This document shows, piece by piece, positions 37,501 through 48,158 of a stretch of DNA of 64,000 nucleotides; the first letter of the stretch is position 1; every line of letters begins with the position of its first letter. The translations under genes were made by a program, and so were the position numbers. Source of the DNA: Lytechinus variegatus (lineage: Eukaryota; Echinodermata; Echinoidea; Temnopleuroida; Toxopneustidae); contig NC_054740.1 in the NCBI RefSeq assembly GCF_018143015.1, positions 17,839,190 through 17,903,189 on the forward strand. The letters are read 5' to 3'. Under the pieces are notes generated by a model that saw nothing but the letters and a program-made list of their open reading frames with translations, had not been told where the DNA came from and ran no database searches.

Positions 37501-40500
37501 ATCACTCGTTGACATCTTGCATGATGTGCATAAAGAAAACACACATGGTAATATAGTATTCCATTCCATTGCTTTTTATCATAGCAGTTTTTATATGTAC
37601 TGTACCTCCATGTTTTTATAATCATTATTCAACCAATCTACCAATATGCAGTACATCGAAACTAGAGTTCATCAAACTGGTTATAAGAAAACTTCAGACA
37701 AAGTTGTTTCGACGCGCCTCTCAAAAATGTAGTCCTGAAAGCAATAAAAGTGATGGAAACAAAATGCTCTTTCTTTTCTTGAAAGGTACATGTATAAGCT
37801 CTTCTTTCCCTCCCTCCGGCCATCATTGTTAACTTGAGTTAAAGGAAATCAATGTACAAATTAATTTCTTCCTTGGATCTCGAACGCTACGCCAATTAGC
37901 ACACTAGGTCTTTGACTTCTGTTTGCCAATTTCTTATTAATCCAACTCATATTTCTTCTCGAAAATCAAAAGAGAACCGTGCCTTTAGAGAGAGATCAAC
38001 GTACCATGGGGCGCAGATGGATAAAGGATAAAGTATCATTTTAAATGAATGAGAGGAGAGTTAATACACATTTCATAGTTCATAATATTATCTTTTTTTA
38101 ATGCCCCCCTTGAGGATTCAACCACATGCAAAATTTTACACACGGTAAGTGAAAGTGTAAGAGTGATGTACATGTCTCTGTATACTATAAAAGTAGATTC
38201 ATATCAGAGGTGTTATTTTGAAAGACAATGAGCAATGAGCCCCATACCGGAGCCACCTCTACGAGGACAAATATAATTCAATTGACAATGATTATTACAA
38301 AGTACTTTCCGAGGATGAGCTAGAATATTGGTCAATAATTACATCAATCATCTTTACCCATGTCCAAACACGAGCTAATGAATTCTTCCCCTTCCTCTTG
38401 AATGACATTATCATGATTATGAAGGTATTGACTTCATCGCTGACCATGAATTTTCAGTATACATGTCCAAGAAAAACTTCATCTTCATATGCCTACTGCA
38501 TGTGGGGACTTAAAAGGATGGTCCAGGCTGAAAATATTCATATCTAAATAAATATAGTAACACTTACAGAGCAAAATGGATGAAAATTTCATCAAAATCG
38601 GATAACAAATAACGAAGTTATTGAATTTTTAACTTTATCAATATATTGTAAAAACAGTTATATGCACATCGTCATGAATAAAGGTGGGCTGGTGATGTCA
38701 CATCTCTACTTTCATTTTTCTTATGTTATTACATGAAATCATAAATTTTTTCATTTTTAAAATGATGTGTCTCCATTTTCATGATTATGATGAAGTTGTG
38801 GCAATAAATAACTCATGCACTTCATCAGTTGTCAACCCAATAATGTTTTAGTTCTTGGTAGAACATTTTTCAATAATAACAAAATACAAAAGAAAAGGTG
38901 AGGATAATTATGGCATCATCAGCCCGCCTAATGAATATTCATAAAGAAATGCCTAGAAATGTTTTAGAGTGTCATACATGTAATTACAATACAAAAAACT
39001 TTTGGCAGTACTCTATTTTTATTTCACAGAACCTTTTATTTTTATCAGTTATTACATATATCATCAAAGCTTACGTAAATCCGACAAGGTTGGGTAGTAG
39101 GATGATAATCAACTTCTTGTTTTGCCCACTATAAATTTACAGCTTCCCTTTAATTGCACCCCTGTTTAACAAATCACAAGTGTTTATACTAATTAGACCA
39201 AGATGGTGATATAAACAAAGCAGTATGGCCATAATGATCTGCGGTTGTAATCATACTTTGCCGTTTTACCTGCTGATTTCTTTGATTTCCCTATGAAAGC
39301 AATCAAACCTATAGAGGCCATGTTTTATTTAACTCGATAGCATTTCTCTTTGGCATCTGATATAATTTGAATAAACATATATGTATATCAATCGACACAT
39401 CAAATTCACTCTCGAATTTACTCGGACTCATGAATCAGAACCCATCACTGCCAAGAGACCAACTGTTTCGTAAAATTCAACAACGTATTAACTTTAGTAT
39501 AAAGAAAACTAAAGTAGAAAAAATTGTATATTCCCTAGCGTCAAGAGAGGCGATTTCTTGAGATTTTTCGTCCTTCCGGGTCCCTGTTCCAGACATATCG
39601 GCTGCCGTACAACATTTTGACATTTCAGGGACTCCCCCCTCCCACTGTAAAAAATATTGGGTAAAATTTTTTCACTACGAGGGTAATTAAGTGTCCAACC
39701 AATTTGGGGCAGTATTTTACCCAGTGCGAGAAGCATATTTTCCAATAAGGTTAAAAAATAATCAGCAATTACTTTGAAATATTATTGGCTAAATTTTATT
39801 CACACTGGATACATAAAAATGCCAATAAGAAATGCCCAATGTTGGTTGGACACATAATTACCCTATGCACTTTTACCCAATATTTTTAGAGTGACCCCCC
39901 CCCCCTCGATAATCACTCACGCTATGTAGTACGTATTGTACGAGGGTGCACCTCCACACAGTAGTAAGTATATTGGATTCATCTACATTCTTTCATCAGA
40001 ACTTCTGAAGATCACTGGCTAAGGCTTTTAAATAATCCCTCCCATCATGCATTCTGAATCACACTTTTAGGATTATCAACCGTGATAAAGTTTGTAAATA
40101 TAACTCTGTCACTTCCGTTCAGTCAATCTTAGACTTAACTCAGTCACTAAAGTTCATGAAGAGATAATTCTTGCCAATGTTTGTCCGTTTGTAATATATT
40201 GGTATAATTCATGAATTATTTATCTTCATTTAGAAAAAGGAAAAAGCACCTGCTCTATACAGTTCTAGCATATGGTAAATCGTATTCATTATCATGTTAC
40301 GCATCACATCACCATTTCATGACATAAATTTCAGTTGTCAATAAAGAGCGTTTAACATGGTTATTGCTGCTGCTGCTCTTGTTAAAATTGATAGGGATAA
40401 CATTCCTGAAAATCTTGCATTATATTATCGTATGTTATAACACAATGGATTTGGGTTGGATGACCAAAGTGAAGCATGAAAGAATAGTGGATTCTTGATG

Positions 40501-41488
40501 GTATGAGGAAGTAATATAAACACACACCACCTGAATCAATTATTCATCCACCATCACGTGGGTCTCCCAGCTATACTTTGTCATTTTTCATGCCAACATT
40601 CTTTTATTTCTTCTTCTTCTTCTCCTCCTCCTCCGTCATCTCATCTACATCTTCTCCTTCTCTTTCTTCTTCTTCTTCTCCTTCATCTCCATCTTCTCCT
40701 TCTCCTCCTCTTTCTTCTTTTTCTTCATCTTCTTCTTCCTTTTCCCATCTTCTTCCTCCTCTTCTTCTTCTCCTTCGTCTTTTCTTTGAAGATCCTCTGG
40801 TCGTACCTCTCAGGGTACAACGAGCATTTCTAAGAGCAATTAATGTCTGAAATGTGCAGTTCTGTAACTTTTTGGCAAGCAGGCAAATAGTTTTGCCACC
40901 ACTCTTCTAACAATAAAGGCCTATATAACAATATTAATTTTATATGTAAGGATTTCATTTTATTGCATTGATTTGTTGTACCCCATGCAAAGTTAACTTA
41001 AGATATTGGTTGTTCAGTGGCACTGAAGATTGTAAACTGATGGATTGATGAAACTTGAACTTTGTTGAACATTGTTACATAATTAATACGGGAAACTACT
41101 GAAATACATATAGCATGTACAGTGACATTTCACATGTGAAATTGTATATACATGTAATACATCTGCGAATCAATATTGTTGCAGGCTTTAGATTCGCATG
41201 TACATGTACATGTAATTAGTCCACGGTGTGCACATGTAGTCAACACGGCAGTCAACACTATGAATCATTCCTTTTGGCAAGAACAGATTGAACGAGAATT
41301 GTACAGGTATATCGAGAATGTTCAGTTAGAAAAAATAAACACTTTCCATTTATATTTGTTCAGTTGGAAAAAAACACATCACAAATATAAATGAAAAGTA
41401 TATAAGAATAAAATGTTCACCAATACTTACTTGAGTATGGTTCTTCGTAGTAGACCGATTCGGCCATAGAAAACCCAGCAATCGACAT
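24613..41488 (-). CDS. M6/proteolipid (PLP/DM20/GPM6) family membrane protein, gene B (complete)
   Basis: This is a paralogue of gene A with the same four-pass plan. Exons in transcript order are 41488-41431, 28877-28706, 28448-28289, 27458-27290, 26829-26717, 26023-25964 and 25587-24613. They total 1707 bp including TGA, or 568 residues. The start exon encodes MSIAGFSMAESVYYEEPYS and ends in phase 1, exactly what the next acceptor needs. The N-terminal cysteine cluster is PCKTCCLRC. The large loop has four cysteines (AAGIC, YEC, FMC, YMC) and CLDLRQWG. The sequence after membrane segment 4, LVHYVLNFSANYAKLRD, closely follows vertebrate GPM6. The tail is about 320 residues, Gly/Ser/Asn/Tyr-rich, and ends EYFI. 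Intron 1 is 12.6 kb. The family is certain; the exact vertebrate counterpart is not. Confidence 0.9.
25964..26023 (-). CDS. M6 gene B, exon with fourth membrane segment
   Basis: A 60-bp, phase-0/phase-0 exon with acceptor TTTCTACAG and donor GTAAGT. It encodes DVLIFYGLTLASAIIVVISL. Confidence 0.88.
26717..26829 (-). CDS. M6 gene B, exon with acidic part of the extracellular loop
   Basis: The acceptor is CATTCACTCAG and the donor GTAAGT. It encodes LIDYNQDAVDWADPRLPG, then a strongly acidic run containing EGEEDYFMC and DEDLDYMC. It is 33 bp longer than gene A's equivalent and supplies the last two loop cysteines. Confidence 0.87.
27290..27458 (-). CDS. M6 gene B, exon with third membrane segment and CLDLRQWG
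   Basis: The acceptor is GACCTTTAG and the donor GTAAGT; the exon starts in phase 0 and ends in phase 1. It encodes VMTVSYILLLIWLVILLITL, then the loop start with AAGIC and YYYECLDLRQW. Confidence 0.9.
28289..28448 (-). CDS. M6 gene B, exon with second membrane segment
   Basis: The acceptor is TCCCTTCTAG and the donor GTAAGA. At 160 bp it is identical in length and phase to gene A's second listed exon. It encodes VGVAIGTAVMVILSVLFLAM and an Arg/Lys-rich intracellular loop. Confidence 0.9.
28706..28877 (-). CDS. M6 gene B, exon with cysteine cluster and first membrane segment
   Basis: The acceptor is TTATCTTTACAG and the donor GTAAGC. The exon enters in phase 1 and leaves in phase 2, splitting the same Trp codon as in gene A. 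It encodes PGPCKTCCLRCPIPNLTC and then MFLLGVAGFCVGVVL. Confidence 0.9.
29107..29621. mobile_element. MITE with CGGGTCC...GGGTCCC-type ends (about 514 bp)
   Basis: The left end (CGGGTCCGGATTCATA, then TTGTTATAATAACAAA) matches the reverse complement of the right end (ACCCGTTTCATAAAA, then TTTTTATAATAGCAAA). A diverged internal part of the same family is at 53463-53808. Confidence 0.6.
34518..35141. mobile_element. TTAA-flanked MITE, 624 bp
   Basis: It opens TTAAAGGGCAAGTCCACC and ends GGTGGACTTGACCTTTAA. It is the long form of the 222-bp element at 7334. Inverted-repeat similarity extends inward over more than 60 bp. Confidence 0.85.
35861..36025. mobile_element. Short element with CAGGGGC...GCCCCTG ends
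   Basis: The left CAGGGGCTGCGGAA and the right TTCCGCGGCCCCTG are inverted repeats, with direct repeats CAATA just outside both ends. The 165-bp interior has G-runs on the left and C-runs on the right. Confidence 0.65.
38510..39153. mobile_element. TTAA-flanked MITE, 644 bp
   Basis: It starts TTAAAAGGATGGTCCAGGC and ends CTTCCCTTTAA. The interior carries the AAAATCGGA / AACGAAGTTATTGAA words shared by the other TTAA-type elements. Confidence 0.65.
39643..39893. mobile_element. MITE with CACTGTAAAAAATATTGGG termini (251 bp)
   Basis: The inverted repeats extend more than 20 bp inward (right end CCCAATATTTTTAGAGTG). An inner inverted pair, GGGTAATTAAGTGTCCAACC and GGTTGGACACATAATTACCC, shows the element is almost a full palindrome. 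Confidence 0.85.
40601..40787 (+). repeat. Pyrimidine-rich CTT/CTC tract of about 190 bp
   Basis: The tract is made of CTT, CTC and CAT triplets on the + strand. Open frames through it are Ser- or Leu-rich artefacts. It lies in intron 1 of M6 gene B, so that transcript would carry a purine-rich block. Confidence 0.9.
41431..41488 (-). CDS. M6 gene B, first coding exon
   Basis: ATG at 41488-41486 opens 19 codons (MSIAGFSMAESVYYEEPYS) plus one base before the donor GTAAGT. The phase matches the acceptor at 28877, completing an Ile codon. The exon is short, as in vertebrate PLP/M6 genes. The 12.6 kb gap to the next exon makes the link probable rather than proven. Confidence 0.7.
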
Positions 41489-44400
41489 ACTGGTATAGTC
41501 GTATTCCTGTCTCGCCACCTTGATGAAAAATAGTTGATAATCCCGGCCTCTACGGGATGAATATTATGACGATTTTCTTAAATTTGTTGTCTTTGATAAC
41601 TGATTTGATTCAAGAGCAATTGGCCCACTTTTCTATCGTCGATATCCCTTGACGTGTATATTTATATCCGTAATGGCAGATGATTTCTCAGCATCATCAT
41701 CTCATCATCATCATCGTTGGAATGAAGACACCCCTCATCATCCTTGCGTCTCTGAGTACAGAGTAGGTCCAGTAAAGAACGTTAAGTTCGTAAATAGGTC
41801 CTCACATCTTTCTCCTTCCCACCCCTGCAAGTATCATGAATTTCCAGTGAATATTTCACTATATATACCAGATCTATGCTTTGCAGGGTAGTATATTCCC
41901 AATACACTGCCTCGCGAGCTCACCTTATCCTCAGCTCGAATTAGAATCTTTACAATACAATCTATTCGCACTCTAAAGCTTCGTGGTGCATGATGGGAAC
42001 GGGGAGCAGCACGGCTCAACGGTCACGAACGGAATAGGACGTAACAAAAGAACAAGAGCTTGGGTGTTTATTATGCAAATCACATGTCAATAATAAACAG
42101 CCTGTCTGACTAATACAGCTATTCTTTGCTCTCCGTCTGATTCAACAAGCATTCCGAGTGATTCCGAGTAGATGAACGTTGCCAATTGGGCATGAGCGGT
42201 GTAGAGATTTCGTCATCCAAGTCAGTGGGGGTGCTTTCAATCCTTTAAATAAAAAAAAGATTTACAAAAATTAGTAAAAACAAACAATTATATAATGGTA
42301 AAAACAGTCAGGGCGGGAAGAGGTTAAAATGCAGATAGGGCCTATAGGTTAAACGAATAGAATGAAAATGTAAGAAATGTGATTAAACTGAATAACATTT
42401 TAAAAGTTGATTTTTCATTTTGGATTCAATGCACAGAGGGATGCCTCACCGACGTCACTGGTGTGGTCCATATACAAGATTGAGACTCTTACATCGCCAA
42501 TGAAATAAAGCCTTACTCTGGAGTTGAAAAAGTGGGACAAACGTTATTCTGGTGTAAAAATCCTGTTATTCGAAATGCAGTAATGTTTCACAATAGAAAT
42601 GATAATAATTATCAATCTTTTTTTCGAATTACAATTGATGAAGGTCCCATAAGCTAAAATTGACCATGATAACAATAGCAACTTCTGAAATAATGACTGA
42701 TTTAATTAGAAATGGAGGAGAAGCCGCAAACATGTTTTTCATAGTATCCAGATGGCTGGAAACTGATAAAGTATTTTTATACTTTGTACCATGGAGATAA
42801 GAGAGGCTATACACACCACATCGAGGCATCTGATATCCACAGTGGATGCCCCATGTTTTTTTAATAGGTGGGGGGCGAATGGAGGATAAAGCCATTCCTT
42901 CCCCACGATTTTAATGTTTATTTTCATATTAATGCATTCAAGCAAGGGATCTTATCATGAATTTGTAAAATTTGAAAAATAAAAAGTGGTTTGGGGGCAC
43001 TTTATGGAATTGAGGCCTACTTACTAAACAGTTCTTACATATACCTTTTCAGTCTTCAAAATTTCTGGGTTTAGGCAAAGATTCTGACAGGGGCATTTGC
43101 CCCACCCCTTTGATGCCGCCATTTTTCATCCCTGTGATTCCATGGCAGTGTGAACGAAACCATCCTATCTGCACACACTACAAAGGGCATCATAAGAGGT
43201 CGTACTCATCGAAGTTGATTGACGAAATTAAAATGTAAACGAGTGGGGCTAAACGATAACGTCTTCGTTTTCTCACTCATGATAATGGGTGTCACGGTCA
43301 GGATCATAAAATAATTATCAAAATGACAGTTCTGATTCTGATACGGCCTCTCTTCATTTCTTTTAATTTGAAAAAGATAAAAATAAATTGAAGGACATCA
43401 ACATTGGCAAGCTAAGGTGATGTGCCCCCGGGTGATGTGGTAACATACCTTGGCAGGTGTCTGCTCCGAAATACAATTTTCCCCTTTACTCGATCAACCA
43501 CTCAAATTACATAATGAGCCCAATTTTAGAAAGAAGTGAACTTCATAAAGGAATAAAATATGAGTTATATTTTTATGGTCTTTAAATAAAAAAAAAGAGG
43601 ACATATTTTTTTTCTAATTCTGGGCTGCCCCCATTGTAATTAGAATTCACAGCAAAGTAATGATAAACAAACTGATAATATAATGTTCATGACAATGACA
43701 ATCAAATTCTTTTCTTGATGAAACCGTTTACTACATGTATAAGGACTGGTGGTTTAGTATGTATTTTACTTCGCACATTATCATCCCTTGGTAATAATAA
43801 TAGTATACAGATATGTTCATTGTTTCAGAGCTCAATCCTTTTGTTAATTGTATTGTGATATATTGTGTCATATCAATATCATGAATATCTAGGGCCTATA
43901 TAGTAGTTTATAATAATTATTTACTAACTCCTATCTATATCTATCTAAACTACCTATCTATAAAGAATGTTTATCTACAAGATCAAGCTCAGATTTTTAG
44001 TGTGAACATAAAGAGTTAAAACTTATTTCTAAAACAATACAAAATCAATAGGCCTACATATCCTCCGTCATAATCTACGTATGGATGCTGCGCAACTGCA
44101 GTATGGTGCATTTAGATACTGTCTTCTCTCGATAGTGGATAGGATCAGGAGGACAGAGTTAAATACTCACTATTAAATCGCCATTCCTCTTCTTTTTTTC
44201 TTCTTGTAGTCCACGTTCACAGTCCTGCAGTTTGCCTGAAAAGGCCTACTGATTATCACTTCTGACTGCAGAATATACACAGTATACCATTCCACTCCAC
44301 AGGAAACCTTCAGCGACCGTATACAGTATCTGTTCCCTTCTGGATGACAACTGAAGGGCGTTGAACGTGTAGATATTTAGAATTCGAGATGGATTGAAGA

Positions 44401-46014
44401 CTCACACACTCGGGTGTTGGATTACACGTTCGTTTTATTCCAGGGCCAACGATGGGTGTGTGGGGGGGGGGGGGGGATGTACTAACAATTCTCATTGTGG
44501 AGTGTTTTTCTCCAAATGCATCCGCATGGTTTGGGACTTATGAATTGCATTATATTATAGTTTCTATATCCCCGACCCAGACCCAACCCCAGGACCCGGC
44601 CGGCTGATAGGGTCTCGTTCCTTCTTCTTTTACCGTTTTTTATGATTCAATAATCACAAATCTACGTTTGGCAGGTTTTGCATCCTGCTGATCGACCAAG
44701 AGAAAAGGGTTTTATGTTTATTTGTATTTAATATCTCTGACAGGCACATCAGTCGGTTATTTGTCAATATACATGCATTGGGTCTCATATTTGTCAGCCC
44801 CCCCCCCCCGTGGTTTGACAATCGTTTTACATCAGTTATCTCTGGATGAAAATCCAGGTCCAAACTTATTTTAAAAACTTTTTTATTGGATACAAACTAG
44901 TTGATAGAGATTTTTTTTTATAATATTTTATTTTCTTCCTCTTTCAAATCAATAAGTTTACAATCACAATTCATATAAATAAAGATTCTTTGCATGTATA
45001 CAATCAATAAACAATAAATTTCTCTTCTATAACAATGTGAAAGCAGATGGGAAAAACCCATATCAATCGACAAAATTTAAAAAAGTAAAGATTCGTCTTT
45101 GACAAGTTGCGCTGCTGCCCTCTACCGTTTACTGTCGACATAATGACTTTAATTCAAGTTCCAATCACTGATCTCTCCACTATTAAGTTGAGAGATCAGT
45201 GGTTCCAAAAGTGACACAAAAATTAAGTTCACTTGATCAAAATAGCGCAAGTTTTTTTAAGCTTAAACGGTTTTTCGTTTAGTTAAGAAACTACCAATAT
45301 CTTCTACGTAAAAATGAAATTGATCCTATAAGGCCATGCACAAAATTAATTAGCACAACTCTGTCAATATTTAAAAAAAAAACATGAAATTAATTTTCGG
45401 AGTTCAAGCGGTGAAATTCTTTTTCTGTACAAGATGTGCTCAAAGTATTCTAACTGTTTTCAGGTAGGTTAGGCTCACTGGCATTCAGATGGATGGGATT
45501 TTCAACAATCATTTACAATAAGTTTTGTTACATACATCTTGATATAATCATAATCAATAAAACAAGGAAACTTTATATGTATAATAATCAAGATAACCAT
45601 GTATCAGGTCGGAAACGGAGGAAGCTTGTAGATTGCAGCCTCCTATTACATATTCGTATGAACAATGTAAACAAAACACAAAAACAACATGGTAAAAATT
45701 TGAGCATGAATCCATTTGAATGTATAGTTAACCAAAAGAAAGAAAGAAAGAAATAAAGAAAGAAAGAAATAGAAAATAAACATACCATCAGGGACCTATA
45801 TTTTATTTTCGAAGAAGCTTGAAAACAAGGTAGCAGAGCTACGAGTACGTTTTTTGTATCTTTCGCAGTAAAATTTAAGGATTCGGTGGAATCGTTGCAC
45901 AATAATTGAATTTGGGTAGATTCTCAAATTTTTTAGCAAAAAGTGTATAGTATTCACAATGTTGCATGGGGTTTGAATGAGAAGGACAACTCCTCCCTCC
46001 ACTATTAAAGGGGA

Positions 46015-46598
46015 CTGAAACCTTTGGAAAAAAGTAGTTGTGTCAAAACAGAAAAATAAAAGAACAAAGAAAGTTTGAGAAAAATCGGACGAATAATAAG
46101 AAAGTTATGAGCATCTGAAAAAGAGCAATCACTATAATGCTATGGAGATCCTCCCATTGGCAATGCGACAAGGAAGTGTGATGTCACATTTAAAAAACTT
46201 TCCCTTTGATGGACTATAAAATACCCCCAAAATGTCTCTTTTTGTTTTTTCCTATGGTGATACAACCTCTTTATCCATGATTTATTCTTTAAAAATCTGT
46301 ATTACGTGCCCTCCTATACAAAGAACATGTGATCTACTGATAGATGTGATAAAAGAGGCCGTTTAATTGAAATATATACTGAAGTAATGGGGAGAGTTGT
46401 TCACAAGAGTTAGTGACATCACACATCTTTGTCGCATTGCCAATGTGAGAATCTCCATAGCATTAGTGATTGCAATATTCAAATGCTCATAACTTTCTCA
46501 TTATTCGTCCAAATTTTTTAAACTTTCGTTGATCTGTTTCTTTGATTTTTCTGTTTTGACACAAGCTATTTTGTTCCAAAAGCTTCATTCTCCTTTAA
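46015..46598. mobile_element. TTAA-flanked MITE, 584 bp
   Basis: It begins TTAAAGGGGACTGAAACC and ends AAGCTTCATTCTCCTTTAA. It is the second copy of the family at 19797, with matching interior words such as AAAATCGGACGAATAATAAG. Confidence 0.85.
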
Positions 46599-46872
46599 CA
46601 ACGCTGGGTACGACAATGGAAATGAATCTATATTTGCATAATTTCCCTTTTTTACATAATGCATTTTGATCGCAATGTACATGCTTAGTCTGCCCAAATT
46701 ATAGGCATAGTCATATATTTCTCATTGATTTACTTGTAATCATCGAGAATGCTCAAATTATCCGTTCATGCATGATTTTACCCCATCAAGGTCAACAAAA
46801 ATACTGAGCTTATTAAAAGATGCGTTGTGCAAACCGCGATGGGGCCCGATGCCATTGTAGTCAAGATGGATG

Positions 46873-47156
46873 CCCTCTTCCAGTGGCGTATCCAGGATTT
46901 TCCAAAAGGGGGGGGGGGGGAAATAAAACGCAAATAAAAGACATTTCGCACCAGAAAAAAAATGACAAGCAAAAAAAAAGTCTTCAAGTTCAAAAGAGCG
47001 GCCACTTGTATTGTGGCTCGTCAGGGAATCAGGGATCAGTGTGACTCGTCAGGGGGGGGGCAGGGGTACGTCCCTTGCATCAGTTGTGACTCGTCAGGGG
47101 GCAGCCTGCCCCCCTGCCACCCCCCCCCTTTGGTACGCTAATAAAGTGCCCTCTTC
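46873..47156. mobile_element. hAT-like MITE with 8-bp target duplication
   Basis: The element spans 46881-47148. It starts CAGTGGCGTATCCAGG and ends with a degenerate complement (TTTGGTACGCTAATAAAGTG). The direct repeats CCCTCTTC flank it at 46873-46880 and 47149-47156. The interior has a G-run on the left, C-runs on the right and an internal GACTCGTCAGGGG repeat. Confidence 0.65.
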
Positions 47157-47753
47157 CCTACCAAACGGCTCCCCTACCGCAAAATGAAAAAGATTAAAAC
47201 GGTTTTAAAAATATATGGTTTAATAGGGAAGAACTGTTCAGTGCTTGGTTTTATCATAGGACTAATAACAAGTTTTCTTGCTCTGAAGTCCGCCCCTTGC
47301 TGATCACTAACTAAAATTCACTGTTTACAAGTCATTACAATGTCACTATAGTTACGGAATGGTTTTATTACGTGACTTGTTATCTGTTCATTCCTCCGGT
47401 TCCTAGTTCCTCATCTTGAAAATAACGAATTATTCCACTCGGTCTCGCTTGAATAAATCATGGACCTACTGCAACATTAAGTTATTTTAGGGTGATGTCA
47501 CAGACTTCTTACCCCCCCCCTTCCCATTTGCCCTTGTTTTCACCCCCCCCCTTTCTTTTTCTTCTTTATTTAATAGGCCCTATGTTCATTATCTGTATGG
47601 GTTTTTTTTTACTTGTTTTCTGTGTTTTGGGGGTGTTATTTCTTGTATTTTTGTTTTCCTTAAAATATTCTCTGTGTACCTTTCTTCTTCCCTTTTCAAT
47701 GTCTATATTTTTATATATGGGATATTACTCAGAAAGTAAGAAGAAATAGTCTT

Positions 47754-48009
47754 TGACGTATTACGTAACAATTTGCCTCACGGATCGGAACAAAGAGCGA
47801 ATGGTATGCTCGCTCACCGCACCCAGGGTCTGACAATGGGTTTTTTAGTTTGGCGCGCCACGATTCGCCTCTGCAATTGGTCAATCTTCCAAAACGTCAC
47901 CATAAACAATCAGCTGACTGGCTGCCTCTTTCGAGCGAGTATACGTTGTGTACGTATGAGTTGGCCGCCTGTAAGGACTTGTACCGCGGGAAATCGTTGG
48001 ATTTGGCGC
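47754..48009 (+). promoter_or_regulatory. RRM1 promoter: E2F sites, CCAAT box, bZIP sites
   Basis: Within 375 bp of the ATG lie TTTGGCGCGCC (47849-47859), a strong E2F site; TTTGGCGC (48002-48009), a second E2F-like site; an inverted CCAAT box ATTGG (47876-47880); and TGACGTATTACGTAA (47754-47768), a CRE/C-EBP-like pair. No TATA box is evident. E2F control fits S-phase expression of ribonucleotide reductase, an established pattern in animals. Confidence 0.7.
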
Positions 48010-48124
48010 TGCTTTACGTTACAAACGTAGGAAGTTCAGTAGTGGAAGCTTGCTTGTTGTGGTGTCATCCTCAATCTTGTCTTTTCTTGCTATTTGATCG
48101 TTAAATCCTATTTGCTTTACCAAG

Positions 48125-48158
48125 ATGCCGATGCAGCGAACATACGTGCAGAAGAGAG
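48125..48158 (+). CDS. RRM1: RRM1 exon 1
   Basis: It encodes [11 protein letters not shown] plus the first base of an Asp codon; the donor is GTAAGA. A second in-frame ATG (codon 3) could also initiate. Confidence 0.92.

Larger units (their letters stand above)
28878..41430 (-). other. 12.6 kb first intron of M6 gene B
   Basis: No other gene is supported inside this intron. It holds a CGGGTCC-ended MITE, two TTAA-type MITEs, a CACT-ended MITE, a small CAGGGGC-ended element, a pyrimidine-rich tract and several C-homopolymers. The stretches in between (for example 29622-34517 and 36030-38509) show nothing beyond AT-rich sequence. Confidence 0.6.
41489..47748. other. Intergenic region between divergent M6 gene B and RRM1
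   Basis: No gene is supported here. It should contain the 5' untranslated region and promoter of M6 gene B just above 41488. It also holds a GAAA microsatellite (45733-45771), long G and C homopolymers near 44462 and 44800, a TTAA-type MITE and a hAT-like element near 46.9 kb. Confidence 0.5.

Noticed and set aside
40558-40850. Overlapping Leu-rich and Ser-rich open frames
   Set aside because: They read through a CTT/CTC repeat tract.
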